The position numbers were made by a program, and so were the translations under genes. Shown in pieces: positions 1-9,922 of a stretch of 64,000 nucleotides of DNA. Source of the stretch: Erythrobacteraceae bacterium Alg239-R51 (GTDB lineage Bacteria > Pseudomonadota > Alphaproteobacteria > Sphingomonadales > Sphingomonadaceae); NCBI GenBank assembly GCA_947331495.1, contig CAMZOI010000001.1, forward strand, positions 1,984,001 through 2,048,000, written 5' to 3'. Under the pieces are notes generated by a model that searched no databases, had not been told where the DNA came from, and saw nothing but the letters and a program-made list of their open reading frames with translations. Within the stretch, counting starts at the first letter, position 1. Every line of letters begins with the position of its first letter.

Positions 1-188
1 CAGTCTTGGACGATCGTGACCAGGTGCGGGATCTTGGCGATTGCACCACGCACTTCAGGCGTATCCTGACGAGTGACGACCTTGTGCATCTTGTTGAGAC
101 CCAGTCCTACCAGGATTTTTCTCTGGCTTTCCGGTCGACGGATCGGCGAACCGATCTGCTTTATCGTGATGGTGTTGTTCTTGGCCAT
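1..188 (-). CDS. rpmD: 50S ribosomal protein L30 (partial, runs off left edge)
   Basis: The first 62 codons of bacterial L30, a small one-domain protein of the large subunit. The frame starts at an ATG on the minus strand with [18 protein letters not shown], the usual L30 opening, followed by a GLGLNKMHK segment. No stop occurs before the window edge. L30 is about 60 residues, so only the last few codons should be missing. It starts five bases after the rpsE stop, the normal spc-operon order (rpsE then rpmD). Confidence 0.9.
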   Translation of the reverse strand, partial: MAKNNTITIKQIGSPIRRPESQRKILVGLGLNKMHKVVTRQDTPEVRGAIAKIPHLVTIVQD

Positions 189-193
189 CGATA

Positions 194-1057
194 TCACTCC
201 GCGATAGCGGCGGCATCGGCTTTCGCCTCTGCCTCCGACGCACCGCCGCGACCAAGCAGGTCGGCGACTTTCTTGCCGCGACGCTGGGCCACCGACTTCG
301 GCGAAGTCTGGTCGGTCAGCGCGTCGAACGTGGCGCGAATCATGTTATAGGGATTGGATGTGCCGACCGACTTGGTCACCACATCCGCAACGCCGAGACT
401 CTCGAAGACGGCACGCATCGGACCACCGGCGATAATTCCGGTACCGGGAGGCGCGGTCCGCACCGTGACCTTGCCGGCACCAAAACGACCGTTCCCGTCA
501 TGGTGAAGGGTACGACCCTCTTTCAATGACACGCGGATCATCTTCTTGCGGGCGGCAGCTGTCGCCTTGTTGATCGCTTCCGGCACTTCGCGGGCCTTGC
601 CCTTGCCGAAGCCGACCCGACCGGCACCATCGCCGACCACGACCAGTGCGGCGAAGCCGAAACGCTTACCGCCCTTGACGGTCTTCGACACGCGATTGAT
701 GTGGACGAGCTTCTCGATGATGCCATCGTCTTCTTCTTCGCGGCGACCGCCACGACGATTATCACGACCGCCACCACGGCCACGGCCACCGCCGCGATTA
801 TTGTCGCGACCGCCCCGGCCCTGGCGTTCACGCGGCTTGCCTTCGTCGCCCTGTGCGGGCGACTGGTTTTCCGCCGCTTCGGAAGGGGTGTCGGCAATGG
901 CCGGCTCTTCCTGCTTGACGCCATGATCGGTTTCGGCCTCGACCACGCCGGATTCGGCCTTCGCCTTCGCCACTTCGGGCGTATCGACGATGGCCGGAGC
1001 CTCGGTGGCCTTGTTTTCCTGGGCCGTTTCGTTTTCGGTTTTCTTGTCGTCAGCCAT
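194..1057 (-). CDS. rpsE: 30S ribosomal protein S5 with long disordered N-terminal extension
   Basis: S5 of the small subunit, involved in decoding accuracy. The canonical part starts near residue 113 ([16 protein letters not shown]) and holds the N-terminal dsRNA-binding-like fold ([18 protein letters not shown]) and the C-terminal S5 domain ([15 protein letters not shown]). The first ~110 residues are not found in E. coli S5 (about 166 aa): an acidic Ala/Glu/Thr stretch, then an RGG-type tract ([18 protein letters not shown]). Extended S5 proteins occur in sphingomonads. The start is the ATG two bases after the rplR stop. At 287 aa it is unusually long. Confidence 0.95.
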   Translation of the reverse strand: MADDKKTENETAQENKATEAPAIVDTPEVAKAKAESGVVEAETDHGVKQEEPAIADTPSEAAENQSPAQGDEGKPRERQGRGGRDNNRGGGRGRGGGRDNRRGGRREEEDDGIIEKLVHINRVSKTVKGGKRFGFAALVVVGDGAGRVGFGKGKAREVPEAINKATAAARKKMIRVSLKEGRTLHHDGNGRFGAGKVTVRTAPPGTGIIAGGPMRAVFESLGVADVVTKSVGTSNPYNMIRATFDALTDQTSPKSVAQRRGKKVADLLGRGGASEAEAKADAAAIAE

Positions 1058-1059
1058 GA

Positions 1060-1404
1060 TCAGAACTCCAGCCCGCCTTCACGGGCGGCGTCGGCCAGCG
1101 CCTTGACGCGGCCGTGGAAAAGGAAACCGCCGCGATCGAACACGACATTGGTCACACCCGCTTTCTTCGCGGCGGCAGCGATGTCGCTGCCGACCTGCTT
1201 GGCGGCATCGACATTGGCGCCCGAATTCTTCGCACCCAGCGTCGAGGCAGCGGCAAGCGTCTTGCCCTGTGCATCATCGATGACCTGTGCGTAGATGTGC
1301 TTGCCGGTCCGGTGGACCGAAAGGCGCGGTTTGCCACCTGAGACATTGCGCAATGCGGTGCGCACGCGGCGGCGGCGGCGTTCAAAAAGGGAGAGCTTTG
1401 CCAT
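1060..1404 (-). CDS. rplR: 50S ribosomal protein L18
   Basis: L18 binds 5S rRNA in the central protuberance with L5. The 114-aa product begins [19 protein letters not shown] and shows the family segments [18 protein letters not shown] and the C-terminal [23 protein letters not shown]. The open frame extends further upstream, but that extension lies inside rplF and does not look like L18. The ATG at 1404, one base after the rplF stop, matches the family start. Part of the spc operon. Confidence 0.95.
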   Translation of the reverse strand: MAKLSLFERRRRRVRTALRNVSGGKPRLSVHRTGKHIYAQVIDDAQGKTLAAASTLGAKNSGANVDAAKQVGSDIAAAAKKAGVTNVVFDRGGFLFHGRVKALADAAREGGLEF

Positions 1405-1405
1405 C

Positions 1406-1939
1406 TTACTTCTTCTTCCCTTCCTTGCGGAAGACGTATTCGCCCTGGTACTTGATCCCCTTGCCCTTGTAAGGCTCGGGTTTGCGCCAGCTGCGAACAT
1501 TGGCGGCGAACTGACCGACGGCCTGCTTGTCGATCCCCGAAATGATAACGGTCGTCTGATCGGGCGTCTTCACGTCCAGACCTTCGGGTACGTCCAAGTC
1601 GACATCGTGCGAATAGCCAAGCTGGAGCTTGAGCTTGTTGCCCTGCGCCTGAGCCCGGTAACCGACCCCCGAAATCTCGAGCGTCTTGGTAAACCCTTCG
1701 GTCACACCTTCTACCAGGTTCGCAACCAGCGTGCGCTGCATGCCCCAGTGATCACGCGCGGCGCGCGTATCGTTCGCCGGCTTGACCGAAATCTCACCGT
1801 CTTCGAGCTTGTAGTCGATCAGATCGGACATGCCCATTGACAGGGTGCCCTTCGGCCCCTTGACGGCCAGCTTATCGCCCTCGATCTTTGCCTCGACCCC
1901 GTTGGGAATCGCGACAGGTTTCTTGCCGATGCGGCTCAT
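1406..1939 (-). CDS. rplF: 50S ribosomal protein L6
   Basis: A 177-aa L6 of normal length with two related alpha/beta domains. It opens [19 protein letters not shown] and ends in the hallmark [16 protein letters not shown] region near the sarcin-ricin loop contact. Its ATG overlaps the rpsH stop by one base (TAATG), consistent with translational coupling in the spc operon. Confidence 0.97.
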   Translation of the reverse strand: MSRIGKKPVAIPNGVEAKIEGDKLAVKGPKGTLSMGMSDLIDYKLEDGEISVKPANDTRAARDHWGMQRTLVANLVEGVTEGFTKTLEISGVGYRAQAQGNKLKLQLGYSHDVDLDVPEGLDVKTPDQTTVIISGIDKQAVGQFAANVRSWRKPEPYKGKGIKYQGEYVFRKEGKKK

Positions 1940-2334
1940 TAGAACACCTCCGCCAAGACTTCGCCGCCGACGTTTTCCGTACGCGCTTCGTTGTCCGAAA
2001 GCACGCCCTTGGGCGTCGAAACAATGGTGATGCCGAGACCGTTGCGAATCGTCGGAAGTTCCTTCGAACCCGAATAAACCCGGCGGCCAGGCTTGGAAAC
2101 GCGGGCGACATGCTTGATCGCCGGCTCGCCCTCGAAATATTTCAGTTCGATCCGCAGCGCGGGGTGCTTGCCCGTACCATCTTCGCTGTAGCCACGGATA
2201 TAGCCTTCGCGTTGAAGCACTTCGAGCACATTAGCACGCAGTTTGCTGGCGGGAGAAAGGACGCTGTCCTTCTTCGCACGCTGGCCGTTGCGGATGCGGG
2301 TGAGCATGTCACCCAGTGGATCGGTCATAGCCAT
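1939..2334 (-). CDS. rpsH: 30S ribosomal protein S8
   Basis: A 131-aa S8, a primary 16S rRNA binder and, in E. coli, the repressor of the spc operon. It opens [20 protein letters not shown] and carries the C-terminal [16 protein letters not shown] signature. It lies 11 bases downstream of rpsN and overlaps rplF by one base. Autoregulation here is inferred from E. coli; no target structure was mapped. Confidence 0.97.
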   Translation of the reverse strand: MAMTDPLGDMLTRIRNGQRAKKDSVLSPASKLRANVLEVLQREGYIRGYSEDGTGKHPALRIELKYFEGEPAIKHVARVSKPGRRVYSGSKELPTIRNGLGITIVSTPKGVLSDNEARTENVGGEVLAEVF

Positions 2335-2345
2335 CTATCGATTCC

Positions 2346-2651
2346 TCACCAGCTCGACTTGGTCAGGCCCGGTATCAGGCCCTTGTTGCCGAGGTCGCGC
2401 AGTTCGATACGATTGAGACCGAACTTGCGGTAATAGCCGCGCGGGCGGCCGGTGGTGGAGCAGCGGTTGCGCACGCGGGTCGGATTTGCGTTGCGCGGAA
2501 TTTCTGCCATCTTCAAACGTGCGATCAGACGCTCGCCATCGTCGAGACTCTTGTCATTGGCAATCGCCTTGAGCTTCTCGTACTTGGCAGCGTACTGCTT
2601 GACGAGCTGCTTGCGGCGCTCGTTCTTGTTGATCGAACTCAGTTTCGCCAT
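2346..2651 (-). CDS. rpsN: 30S ribosomal protein S14 (zinc-independent type)
   Basis: A 101-aa S14 of the long form that lacks the CxxC-type zinc ligands of short S14. It opens [20 protein letters not shown] and has the [19 protein letters not shown] motif that contacts 16S rRNA in the small-subunit head. It sits 27 bases after rplE and before rpsH, as in the standard spc operon. Confidence 0.97.
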   Translation of the reverse strand: MAKLSSINKNERRKQLVKQYAAKYEKLKAIANDKSLDDGERLIARLKMAEIPRNANPTRVRNRCSTTGRPRGYYRKFGLNRIELRDLGNKGLIPGLTKSSW

Positions 2652-2678
2652 TGGACTTAAGTTCCTTTCCTGGGCGGC

Positions 2679-3269
2679 TTACGCCGCTTCCTTCTCTTCC
2701 GACTTTTCAGCCGGGAACGGGAACCCGAACAGACGCAGCAGCTCGCGCGCCTCGTCGTCGGTCTTCGCCGTGGTTGTTACAATGATATCCATGCCCCGGA
2801 CCTTTTCGATCCTGTCGTAGGAGATCTCGGGGAAAACGATCTGTTCCTTCAGCCCCATCGCGTAATTGCCGCGGCCGTCGAACGACCTCGGGTTCAGTCC
2901 GCGAAAGTCGCGGATGCGGGGCATCGCGATCGTCACCAGACGATCGACGAATTCATACATGCGTTCGCGCCGCAGCGTTACCTTGGCGCCGATTGGCATA
3001 CCTTCGCGCAGCTTGAACTGGGCAATGGATTTCTTGGCCTTCGTGATGACCGGCTTCTGGCCGGCGATCAGAGCCATTTCCTCGGCAGCCGTCTGGACCT
3101 TCTTCTTGTCCTGGCTTGCTTCGCCAACGCCCATGTTGAGCGTTATCTTCTCGATGCGCGGGACTTCAAGACGGTTCGAATAGCCGAACTTCTCGGTCAT
3201 TGCCTTGACGATGTCATCGTCATAGCGCTGCTTCATGCGTGGGGCCGAAGCGTTGGTCTTGTCAGCCAT
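2679..3269 (-). CDS. rplE: 50S ribosomal protein L5
   Basis: A 196-aa L5, a 5S rRNA binder in the central protuberance. Core motifs include [32 protein letters not shown] and [17 protein letters not shown]. It is slightly longer than the usual ~180 aa because of a short N-terminal leader ([12 protein letters not shown]) and a charged, Ala/Glu-rich C-terminus. Its start overlaps the end of rplX by 8 bases, suggesting coupling. Confidence 0.96.
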   Translation of the reverse strand: MADKTNASAPRMKQRYDDDIVKAMTEKFGYSNRLEVPRIEKITLNMGVGEASQDKKKVQTAAEEMALIAGQKPVITKAKKSIAQFKLREGMPIGAKVTLRRERMYEFVDRLVTIAMPRIRDFRGLNPRSFDGRGNYAMGLKEQIVFPEISYDRIEKVRGMDIIVTTTAKTDDEARELLRLFGFPFPAEKSEEKEAA

Positions 3270-3582
3270 CGATGGTCTCCCCGGACTTCACGGCAACCCG
3301 TACCTTTTTTCCGTCCTTCTCTTCGAAGCGGACGCGGGTTGGCTTGCCGTCTTTCGGATCTGCCAGCGCAACCTTGCCGATATGCATCGGCGCTTCAAAA
3401 CGGTCGATGCCGCCTTGCGGGTTGGTCTGGCTCGGCTTGCGGTGACGTGCCGCGATGTTGACGCCCTCTACGACGACCTTGCCTTCCTTTGGCATGACCT
3501 TCGCGACGGTGCCTGTCTTGCCCTTGTCCTTGCCGGACAGGACGACAACGCTGTCACCCTTCTTGATCTTCGCGGACGCCAT
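3262..3582 (-). CDS. rplX: 50S ribosomal protein L24
   Basis: A 106-aa L24, an assembly initiator with an N-terminal KOW motif ([19 protein letters not shown]). The C-terminal half has the conserved [20 protein letters not shown] segment. The reading frame is open far upstream through rplN, so the start was set at the ATG that overlaps the rplN stop by one base (TGATG) and matches L24 proteins. Confidence 0.95.
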   Translation of the reverse strand: MASAKIKKGDSVVVLSGKDKGKTGTVAKVMPKEGKVVVEGVNIAARHRKPSQTNPQGGIDRFEAPMHIGKVALADPKDGKPTRVRFEEKDGKKVRVAVKSGETIDG

Positions 3583-3950
3583 CACAGCACCTCCGGAGCA
3601 AGCGATACGATCTTCATGAAGCCGCGCCCGCGCAATTCGCGCACGACCGGCCCGAAGATGCGGGTGCCGATCGGCTCTTCGCTCTTGTTCACGAGTACCG
3701 CGGCATTGCTGTCGAAGCGAATCACGCTGCCATCGGGGCGGCGTACGTCCTTCTTCGTACGCACGATGACGGCGCGATGGACATCGCCCTTCTTCACCTT
3801 CGTACGCGGCTGGGCTTCCTTGACGGAAACCACGATCACGTCGCCAACGGAAGCAGTCCGGCGCTTCGAGCCGCCCAGCACCTTGATGCACTGGACGCGC
3901 TTGGCGCCGCTGTTGTCCGCGACGTCGAGATTGGATTGCATCTGGATCAT
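3582..3950 (-). CDS. rplN: 50S ribosomal protein L14
   Basis: A 122-aa L14 of normal length, part of the subunit interface (bridges B5 and B8). It opens [20 protein letters not shown] and contains [21 protein letters not shown] and the closing [12 protein letters not shown], all typical. It is 69 bases downstream of rpsQ, one of the wider gaps of the operon; no promoter is obvious there. Confidence 0.97.
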   Translation of the reverse strand: MIQMQSNLDVADNSGAKRVQCIKVLGGSKRRTASVGDVIVVSVKEAQPRTKVKKGDVHRAVIVRTKKDVRRPDGSVIRFDSNAAVLVNKSEEPIGTRIFGPVVRELRGRGFMKIVSLAPEVL

Positions 3951-4019
3951 CGATCCGGTTCCTTCTCTTGGCTTGCCGGGACGCGCTCAACGCGAGCCGC
4001 CCGGCAGTTCCCTAAAACG

Positions 4020-4310
4020 TCAGTTGCTTGCGGCTTCGACTTCGAGGTCAGCCTCGACAGCCTGGGTTCCGCCCGCCGTTACCCGATCCTTGACCATCCA
4101 GGTCTTGGTTTTCGAGATCGGCTTGGTTTCTTCGATGCGCACGACATCGCCGAGTGTGAACTCGTTGTTCTCGTCATGGGCATGGTACTTCTTCGAACGA
4201 CGGATAATCTTTCCGTAAAGCGGGTGCTTCACCTTTCGTTCGACAAGCACGGTAACGGTCTTGTCGGTCTTGTCGGAGGTGACGGTCCCGATCAGAATAC
4301 GTTTGGGCAT
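4020..4310 (-). CDS. rpsQ: 30S ribosomal protein S17
   Basis: A 96-aa S17, an OB-fold primary 16S binder. Signature: [20 protein letters not shown] followed by [24 protein letters not shown] and [16 protein letters not shown]. The C-terminus has an acidic extra stretch ([10 protein letters not shown]). It follows rpmC by 10 bases. Confidence 0.96.
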   Translation of the reverse strand: MPKRILIGTVTSDKTDKTVTVLVERKVKHPLYGKIIRRSKKYHAHDENNEFTLGDVVRIEETKPISKTKTWMVKDRVTAGGTQAVEADLEVEAASN

Positions 4311-4320
4311 GGTCTACTCC

Positions 4321-4554
4321 TTAAGCCTTGGCTTCGGCCGTACCGGCCGACTGCTTCTGGCGCTCGTTCTGAAGCGTCTTGATCTTGGCAATAGTCCGCC
4401 GAACTTCGCGGACCCGCGCGGGCGCCTCGAGCTGGTTCGTCGCCGATTGGAAACGCAGGTTGAACTGCTCGCGCTTGAGCGTGGTCAATTGCTCCGAAAG
4501 CTGGTCGTCCGACTGCTGACGCAGATCTTCGGTCTTGGTCGTATTCTGGGCCAT
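4321..4554 (-). CDS. rpmC: 50S ribosomal protein L29
   Basis: A 77-aa L29 with an alpha-helical hairpin near the exit tunnel; key segment REQFNLRFQSATNQLEAPAR. Two adjacent ATGs occur at the end of rplP. The second (4554) is preferred because GGAGG lies six bases upstream and it gives a one-base overlap with the rplP TGA; the first would add one Met (start 4557). The C-terminus (NERQKQSAGTAEAKA) is longer than in E. coli. Confidence 0.94.
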   Translation of the reverse strand: MAQNTTKTEDLRQQSDDQLSEQLTTLKREQFNLRFQSATNQLEAPARVREVRRTIAKIKTLQNERQKQSAGTAEAKA

Positions 4555-4988
4555 CATTCGCCTCCCAGGTGACTTTCGTCGCCGAAGCGGGCGACGACTT
4601 TGGTTTTCACCGGCAGCTTCATGGCCGCACGGCTGAACGCTTCAGCGGCCAGCGGACCGGCGACACCGTCGAGCTCGAACAGGATCCGGCCAGGTTTCAC
4701 GCGGGCGGCCCAGTATTCGACCGAACCCTTGCCCTTACCCTGACGGACTTCGGCAGGTTTCTTGGATACCGGCACATCCGGGAATACGCGGATCCACAAG
4801 CGCCCCTGACGCTTGATATGACGTGTGATCGCCCGGCGTGCGGCCTCGATCTGGCGAGCGGTAATCCGCTCCGGCTCGAGCGCCTTCAGACCGTACGAGC
4901 CGAAATTCAGCGTCGTGCCGCCCTTCGCAGCGCCATGGATCTTGCCCTTGAACGCCTTGCGATACTTAGTTTTCTTCGGTTGCAGCAT
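4554..4988 (-). CDS. rplP: 50S ribosomal protein L16
   Basis: A 144-aa L16 near the peptidyl-transferase centre and A-site tRNA elbow. It opens [19 protein letters not shown] and carries the family motifs [20 protein letters not shown] and [20 protein letters not shown]. Between rpsC (21 bases upstream) and rpmC (one-base overlap), as in the S10 operon. Confidence 0.97.
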   Translation of the reverse strand: MLQPKKTKYRKAFKGKIHGAAKGGTTLNFGSYGLKALEPERITARQIEAARRAITRHIKRQGRLWIRVFPDVPVSKKPAEVRQGKGKGSVEYWAARVKPGRILFELDGVAGPLAAEAFSRAAMKLPVKTKVVARFGDESHLGGE

Positions 4989-5009
4989 GGTTCTTTCCTA
5001 AATCTGCAA

Positions 5010-5705
5010 TCAGCGGGCCGGGCGAACGCCGGAAGTTTGCGCTTCCATCATCAGGCGATCCTGCGCGGTCGGATCATGACCAAGGATTTCGCCCTTGAAG
5101 ATCCAGCACTTGATTCCGATGATTCCGTACGCGGTCAGCGCTTCAGCTTCGGCGTAATCGACATTTGCACGCAGCGTGTGGAGCGGAACGCGTCCTTCAC
5201 GATACCATTCGACACGGGCAATTTCAGCCCCACCGAGGCGGCCACCGCAAACGATCTTGATACCCTCGGCCCCGAGACGAAGGGCCGACTGAACAGCGCG
5301 CTTCATCGCGCGACGGAAGGCCACGCGGCGGATCAACTGATCGGCGATGCCCTGGGCCACCAGCTTCGCGTCGATTTCCGGCTTGCGGATCTCGACGATG
5401 TTCAGCTTCACCTCGCTCGCAGTCATCGTGGCAAGCTTGGTACGCAGTTTCTCGATATCCGCGCCCTTCTTGCCGATGATGACACCGGGGCGTGCGGCGA
5501 AGATCGAGATGCGGCACAGCTTCGCTGGCCGTTCGATCACGACCTTGGAAATCGCCGCCTGCGGCAGCGAATTCACGATGTGCTTGCGGATCTCGATATC
5601 TTCCTTGAGCAGCGAGGCATAGTCACGCCCTTCGGCGTACCAGCGGCTGTCCCAGGTGCGGTTGATCTGCAGACGCAGACCGATCGGATTGCTCTTCTGA
5701 CCCAT
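5010..5705 (-). CDS. rpsC: 30S ribosomal protein S3
   Basis: A 231-aa S3 with an N-terminal type II KH domain ([20 protein letters not shown], about residues 68-90) and the C-terminal S3 domain (GVRPAR end; [20 protein letters not shown]). It lies at the mRNA entry channel with S4 and S5. Start ATG gives [18 protein letters not shown], three bases after rplV. Confidence 0.97.
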   Translation of the reverse strand: MGQKSNPIGLRLQINRTWDSRWYAEGRDYASLLKEDIEIRKHIVNSLPQAAISKVVIERPAKLCRISIFAARPGVIIGKKGADIEKLRTKLATMTASEVKLNIVEIRKPEIDAKLVAQGIADQLIRRVAFRRAMKRAVQSALRLGAEGIKIVCGGRLGGAEIARVEWYREGRVPLHTLRANVDYAEAEALTAYGIIGIKCWIFKGEILGHDPTAQDRLMMEAQTSGVRPAR

Positions 5706-5708
5706 CTC

Positions 5709-6086
5709 TTACGCCTCTTCCTGCTCGCGCACGACGATGCGCAGCTTGCTGAACGGCTTCAGGATGCGCGTGCTCTTGCCCCGACCGCGCGTATGAAACC
5801 GCTTCATCGTGATCGATTTGCCGACCGATGCTTCGGCCACGACCAGCGCGTCGACATCCAGTTCATGATTGTTTTCCGCATTGGCGATCGCCGAAGCGAG
5901 CACCTTGCTGGCGTCCCTTGCCATTGCTTTCTTGGAGAAAGCAAGGATGTTCAACGCCTCTTCGGCCCGCTTGCCACGGATTAGCTCGGCAACGAGGTTC
6001 AACTTCTGGGCCGAACCACGGATCGTGGTGCCGACAGCCAGAGCTTCGTTATCCGCAACGCGGCGGGGTGCTTTTGCCTTGCCCAT
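5709..6086 (-). CDS. rplV: 50S ribosomal protein L22
   Basis: A 125-aa L22 whose beta-hairpin lines the exit tunnel and forms part of the macrolide pocket. Visible signatures are [22 protein letters not shown] and the C-terminal hairpin and RNA-contact region [20 protein letters not shown]. Its start overlaps the rpsS stop by one base (TAATG). Confidence 0.97.
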   Translation of the reverse strand: MGKAKAPRRVADNEALAVGTTIRGSAQKLNLVAELIRGKRAEEALNILAFSKKAMARDASKVLASAIANAENNHELDVDALVVAEASVGKSITMKRFHTRGRGKSTRILKPFSKLRIVVREQEEA

Positions 6087-6361
6087 TAGCGTTTGCCCTT
6101 CTTGTCGGAGGCGTGGCCCGGGAACGTGCGCGTCGGCGCGAATTCGCCAAGCTTGTGTCCGACCATTTCTTCCGAAACCGAAACCGGGATGAATTTGTGC
6201 CCATTGTAAACGTTGAACGTCAGGCCAACGAAATCAGGAAGAATGGTGCTGCGACGCGACCAGGTCCTGATCGGCTTGTTGCTGCTCGCTTCCTGTGCGT
6301 CCTGGGCCTTCTTCAGAAGGCTGAGTTCGACGAACGGACCTTTCCAGACGGAACGTGCCAT
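6086..6361 (-). CDS. rpsS: 30S ribosomal protein S19
   Basis: A 91-aa S19 of the 30S head, which binds with S13. It opens [20 protein letters not shown] and has the signature [23 protein letters not shown]. The start is the ATG six bases downstream of the rplB stop. Normal length and position. Confidence 0.97.
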   Translation of the reverse strand: MARSVWKGPFVELSLLKKAQDAQEASSNKPIRTWSRRSTILPDFVGLTFNVYNGHKFIPVSVSEEMVGHKLGEFAPTRTFPGHASDKKGKR

Positions 6362-6367
6362 GTCCGA

Positions 6368-7204
6368 TTACCTCTTCTTCTTCGCGTGCCGCGAACGGAT
6401 AATGTACTTGTCCGTCTGCTTGTTCTTGCGGGTACGGGCGCCCTTGGTCGGCTTGCCCCATGGAGTGACAGGATGACGCCCGCCGCTGGTCCGGCCTTCA
6501 CCACCACCGTGCGGGTGATCGACCGGGTTCTTGGCGACACCGCGCGTGAGCGGCTTGATGCCCATCCAGCGCCGGCGACCGGCCTTGCCCAGGTTTTGGT
6601 TCTGGTTGTCGGGGTTCGACACCGCACCGACCGTGCCCATGCAGTCCGAACGCAGGTAGCGTTGCTCGCCGCTATTGAGACGGACGATGACCATGCCACG
6701 ATCGCGACCGACCAGCTGCACGTAGGAGCCAGCAGCGCGAGCGATCTGACCGCCCTTGCCCGGCTTCATCTCGACATTGTGGCAGATCGTTCCGACCGGC
6801 ATCTGTCCCAGCAGCATCGCATTGCCCGGCTTGGTGTCGCACTTCTCAGCAGCAATCACCTTGTCACCGACGCCGAGGCGTTGCGGCGCGAGAATATAGG
6901 CCAGTTCACCGTCGTCATACTTGATCAGCGCGATGAACGCGGTGCGGTTGGGATCGTATTCGATCCGCTCGACCGTGCCATCCACGTCCCATTTGCGACG
7001 CTTGAAGTCGACGAAACGGTACTTCTGCTTGTGACCGCCCGCGATACCGCGCGAAGTGACATGGCCCTTGTTGTTGCGGCCGCCGGTCTTGCGCTTGCCT
7101 TCTGTCAGCGACTTGACCGGCTTGCCCTTGTGCAAACCGGACTTGTCGACGAGGATCAGGCCGCGACGGCCGGGGCTCGTAGGTTTGTAATTCTTGAGTG
7201 CCAT
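6368..7204 (-). CDS. rplB: 50S ribosomal protein L2
   Basis: A 278-aa L2, required for subunit association and peptidyl transferase. The N-terminal OB-like and central SH3-like RNA-binding domains are followed by the C-terminal signature [14 protein letters not shown], whose second His is the residue classically linked to peptidyl transfer. Length is normal and the C-terminal tail is strongly basic (RSRHAKKKR). Confidence 0.98.
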   Translation of the reverse strand: MALKNYKPTSPGRRGLILVDKSGLHKGKPVKSLTEGKRKTGGRNNKGHVTSRGIAGGHKQKYRFVDFKRRKWDVDGTVERIEYDPNRTAFIALIKYDDGELAYILAPQRLGVGDKVIAAEKCDTKPGNAMLLGQMPVGTICHNVEMKPGKGGQIARAAGSYVQLVGRDRGMVIVRLNSGEQRYLRSDCMGTVGAVSNPDNQNQNLGKAGRRRWMGIKPLTRGVAKNPVDHPHGGGEGRTSGGRHPVTPWGKPTKGARTRKNKQTDKYIIRSRHAKKKR

Positions 7205-7218
7205 TATTCTCTAGCCCC

Positions 7219-7527
7219 TCAGATGCCGCTTGTGACGTCGATGGAATCGCCGTCCTTCAGGGAAACCACGGCCTTTTTCAGGTCGTTGCGCTTGTAGGGC
7301 TTGCCCTTCCAGCGCTTGGTCTTGCCCTTCACGTTGATGGTGTTGACGCCGGTAACGCTGACTTCGAAAATCGCCTCGATCGCTTCCTTGATCTGAGGCT
7401 TGGTCGCGTCATTCGCCACCTTGAAAACGACGGCGTTATGCTCGGAAGCAAGCGTCGCTTTCTCGGTGATGTGCGGTGCCAGTACGACATCGTAATGCCG
7501 TGCGTCCACTGTCTGCTTCTTAGCCAT
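7219..7527 (-). CDS. rplW: 50S ribosomal protein L23
   Basis: A 102-aa L23 at the tunnel exit, docking site for trigger factor and SRP. It contains [20 protein letters not shown] and the C-terminal [20 protein letters not shown] segment. Its start overlaps the end of rplD by 8 bases, suggesting coupled translation. Confidence 0.96.
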   Translation of the reverse strand: MAKKQTVDARHYDVVLAPHITEKATLASEHNAVVFKVANDATKPQIKEAIEAIFEVSVTGVNTINVKGKTKRWKGKPYKRNDLKKAVVSLKDGDSIDVTSGI

Positions 7528-8143
7528 TGAACCGGCCCTCCAGCTTCTCGATCGCGTCCTTCGTCAGGACCAGCGTGTCGTGCTTCAGGATGTCGTAAAC
7601 GTTGGCACCCATTGCCGGGAGAACGTTCACGCCAGGCAGATTGCCCGCAGCTTTCTTGAAACCGTCATTCACGCTTTCGCCATCGATGACGAGAACCTTG
7701 CCGCTCCAGCCATTCTTCTCGAAGTGACCTTTCAGCGCCTTGGTCTTGACGTCCGCCAGTTCGAGACTGTCGACTACGACCAGACCGTCCTTCGCCTTGC
7801 TGGAAAGCGCCATCTTCAAGCCGAGTGCGCGGATCTTCTTGTTGAGCGACTGCTCGAATTCACGCTTGCGAGCCCCATGCGCCTTGCCGCCGCCGATAAA
7901 GATCGGAGCGCCACGGTCGCCATGACGGGCATTGCCCGAGCCCTTCTGACGACCGAATTTCGCACCGGTGCGAGCCACATCCGAACGCTCACGCGTCGGG
8001 CGAGCGGTGCCGCGGCGATTTTCAAGCTGCCAAGTGACGACGCGGTGGAGGATGTCCGCCCGCGGCTCAACGCCGAATACACCGTCGTTAAGTTCGATAT
8101 CACCCGACGCCTTGCCGTCGATTTTCTGGACCTTCACCTTCAC
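7520..8143 (-). CDS. rplD: 50S ribosomal protein L4
   Basis: A 207-aa L4 with the extended tunnel loop ([17 protein letters not shown]-like region around residues 60-85) and a globular domain ending in [16 protein letters not shown]. In E. coli L4 represses its own operon by transcription attenuation and translation in the S10 leader; whether that holds here is unknown. It starts three bases after rplC. Confidence 0.96.
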   Translation of the reverse strand: MKVKVQKIDGKASGDIELNDGVFGVEPRADILHRVVTWQLENRRGTARPTRERSDVARTGAKFGRQKGSGNARHGDRGAPIFIGGGKAHGARKREFEQSLNKKIRALGLKMALSSKAKDGLVVVDSLELADVKTKALKGHFEKNGWSGKVLVIDGESVNDGFKKAAGNLPGVNVLPAMGANVYDILKHDTLVLTKDAIEKLEGRFNG

Positions 8144-8146
8144 GGA

Positions 8147-9028
8147 TCAGCCCTCCTTGTTCTCACCGGCGTCCTTGTCGACGCTCGGCGTGGTGCTGTT
8201 GTCGTCGGCAGCGCCTGGTTCGGCATCGGCACCAGCATCCTGCTGCTGCATCAGCTTTTCCTGCTGCTCGGCGGAAATTTCGGTGCCGACCTCGTGTTCG
8301 GCGGCGGATTCGACCAGACCGGCTTCGGCCTCCTGATGATCGAACTCCTCGCGATTGCGGTACATGACACCGGGGAACGGCAGATCGGCGTGATCGACCT
8401 TCACCGCGTCCTTCACCAGCAACCAGCCATTCTTCGCACCAGGGACCGAGCCCTTGACGAAAAGAAGCCCTCGATCAGCGTCAGTACGCACGATCTCGAG
8501 ATTCTGCTGGGTACGCTGACGGTCGCCCATGTGGCCGGCCATCTTCTTGCCCTTGAACACCTTGCCCGGGTCCTGCCGCTGACCGGTCGAGCCGTGCGAG
8601 CGGTGCGAGATCGAGACACCGTGCGTCGCACGCAGGCCGCCGAAACCCCAGCGCTTCATGGCGCCGGCAAAGCCTTTACCCTGCGTGTGGCCAGTAATGT
8701 CGACCTTCTGCCCAGCAATGAAATGCTCGGCCGAAATCCGGGCACCGACCGGAAGCAAAGCCTCCTCGCTATCGACACGGAATTCAGCGACTTTCATCTT
8801 CAACGGAACCTCGGCCTTCGCGAAAGCTTCGCGCTGTGGCTTGTTCACGTTCTTCTGCTTGGCCTCACCGGCACCGAGCTGGAGAGCAATATAGCCATCC
8901 CGACCTTCGGTACGGTGAGCGGTCACCTGACAATCTTCCAGAGCCAGAACGGTAACCGGCACGTGCCGACCGTCCTCCTGGAAGAGGCGGGTCATCCCGA
9001 CTTTCTTTGCGATAACGCCTGTGCGCAT
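8147..9028 (-). CDS. rplC: 50S ribosomal protein L3 with acidic C-terminal extension
   Basis: L3, an early assembly protein reaching the peptidyl-transferase centre. The first ~220 residues are canonical ([61 protein letters not shown]). After [15 protein letters not shown] a tail of about 65 residues follows, rich in Glu, Ala, Gln and Asp ([20 protein letters not shown]) and absent from E. coli L3 (209 aa). SD AGGAG lies upstream of the ATG. Confidence 0.96.
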   Translation of the reverse strand: MRTGVIAKKVGMTRLFQEDGRHVPVTVLALEDCQVTAHRTEGRDGYIALQLGAGEAKQKNVNKPQREAFAKAEVPLKMKVAEFRVDSEEALLPVGARISAEHFIAGQKVDITGHTQGKGFAGAMKRWGFGGLRATHGVSISHRSHGSTGQRQDPGKVFKGKKMAGHMGDRQRTQQNLEIVRTDADRGLLFVKGSVPGAKNGWLLVKDAVKVDHADLPFPGVMYRNREEFDHQEAEAGLVESAAEHEVGTEISAEQQEKLMQQQDAGADAEPGAADDNSTTPSVDKDAGENKEG

Positions 9029-9298
9029 CGTAAACTCCTAACACAGAGGCACCACGGCCCATCCGCGGTGCTTGCCAGCCCGTTTATTGATGCGTCGCCC
9101 CGTCCGGGCTGAGTGCCTTCCGTGGCAGCATGCCATGGAAAGCGAGACGGGGGACGCAGGCCCGGGCACGCCCGGCGGTATCCCTAAATGGTGCCAATCT
9201 CGCGATCGACGGGACTTTAGAGCGCCCCTGTAACCTTCCGGTCGATTTAACGTCCCACCGGATGGACGGAACCCCAAGGTCCGAAGAACCAAGCCTGC
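9029..9298 (-). promoter_or_regulatory. rpsJ-rplC intercistronic leader with hairpin before the rplC SD
   Basis: A 270-base gap inside the S10 operon where related operons have only a few bases. The clearest structure is an inverted repeat, GCACCACGG (9049-9057) against CCGCGGTGC (9063-9071), 8 of 9 pairs with a 5-base loop. It lies just upstream of the rplC Shine-Dalgarno AGGAG. It could modulate rplC translation. No gene or clear promoter was found in the gap. Confidence 0.35.
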
Positions 9299-9610
9299 TT
9301 ACGCCAGCTTGATTTCCACGTTAACCCCCGCAGCAAGGTCGAGCTTCATCAGCGCATCGACCGTCTGGGCGTTAGGCTGCACGATATCGAGCAACCGCTT
9401 GAACGTGCGAACCTCGAACTGCTCCCGCGACTTCTTGTCGATATGCGGGCCGCGGTTCACGGTGAATTTCTCGATACGCGTCGGCATGGGAATGGGGCCG
9501 CGAATAAGCGCTCCGGTACGACGTGCAGTTTCCGCGATTTCGCCAGTAGCCTGGTCGAGAACGCGGTGGTCGAACGCCTTGAGGCGAATGCGGATATTCT
9601 GAGCTTCCAT
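9299..9610 (-). CDS. rpsJ: 30S ribosomal protein S10
   Basis: A 103-aa S10 (also NusE, a transcription antitermination factor). It opens [20 protein letters not shown] and carries [20 protein letters not shown] and the closing [15 protein letters not shown]. It is the first gene of the S10 operon here and follows its own promoter (9755-9783) with a leader of about 140 bases. Confidence 0.97.
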   Translation of the reverse strand: MEAQNIRIRLKAFDHRVLDQATGEIAETARRTGALIRGPIPMPTRIEKFTVNRGPHIDKKSREQFEVRTFKRLLDIVQPNAQTVDALMKLDLAAGVNVEIKLA

Positions 9611-9754
9611 TACCTACACCGATGCGAAAGAGCCAAACGAGCCTATACGGCTCGCAAAAAAGAAAGGCTCAACCCACTTGAACCCGGTTTCCCGGAACGG
9701 GCGACCTTTCGTAAATTCATTGTGCCTGGGGACGAATCCCCTGCTGTGGTCGCG

Positions 9755-9783
9755 CATATACGGGGCAGGTCCGTGTCTGACAA
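9755..9783 (-). promoter_or_regulatory. Predicted sigma70-type promoter of the S10 operon
   Basis: On the minus strand: -35 TTGTCA (9778-9783), a 17-base spacer, and -10 TATATG (9755-9760). The transcript would start near 9748, about 140 bases before rpsJ. It lies just downstream of the tuf terminator, which supports independent transcription of the S10-spc block. Confidence 0.6.
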
Positions 9784-9859
9784 CCCCCGAATTTCAGCCT
9801 TTTCCACTATTGCCCGATGGCTCCAAGCGATCTTGGAAAAGTTCGACCCGGCGAACAAG

Positions 9860-9892
9860 AAAAAGGCCCGCACCTTCCATCAGGTGCGGGCC
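9860..9892 (-). terminator. Rho-independent terminator after tuf
   Basis: A perfect 11-bp stem, GGCCCGCACCT (9865-9875) and AGGTGCGGGCC (9882-9892), with a 6-base loop. On the minus strand it is followed by a T run (plus-strand A's at 9860-9864). It lies about 30 bases past the tuf stop and ends the str operon. Confidence 0.85.
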
Positions 9893-9922
9893 CCAAACTT
9901 TCAGGTCAAAGACCTTCGAAGC

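Larger units (their letters stand above)
9611..9922 (-). other. tuf-rpsJ intergenic region: terminator, promoter and S10 leader
   Basis: This 312-base gap separates the str operon from the S10 operon. Read on the minus strand it holds the tuf terminator (9860-9892), the S10 promoter (9755-9783) and a leader. The leader contains a small hairpin, CGAGCC/GGCTCG with a 5-base loop (9638-9654), about 30 bases before the rpsJ start. No coding sequence is credible. Confidence 0.6.
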
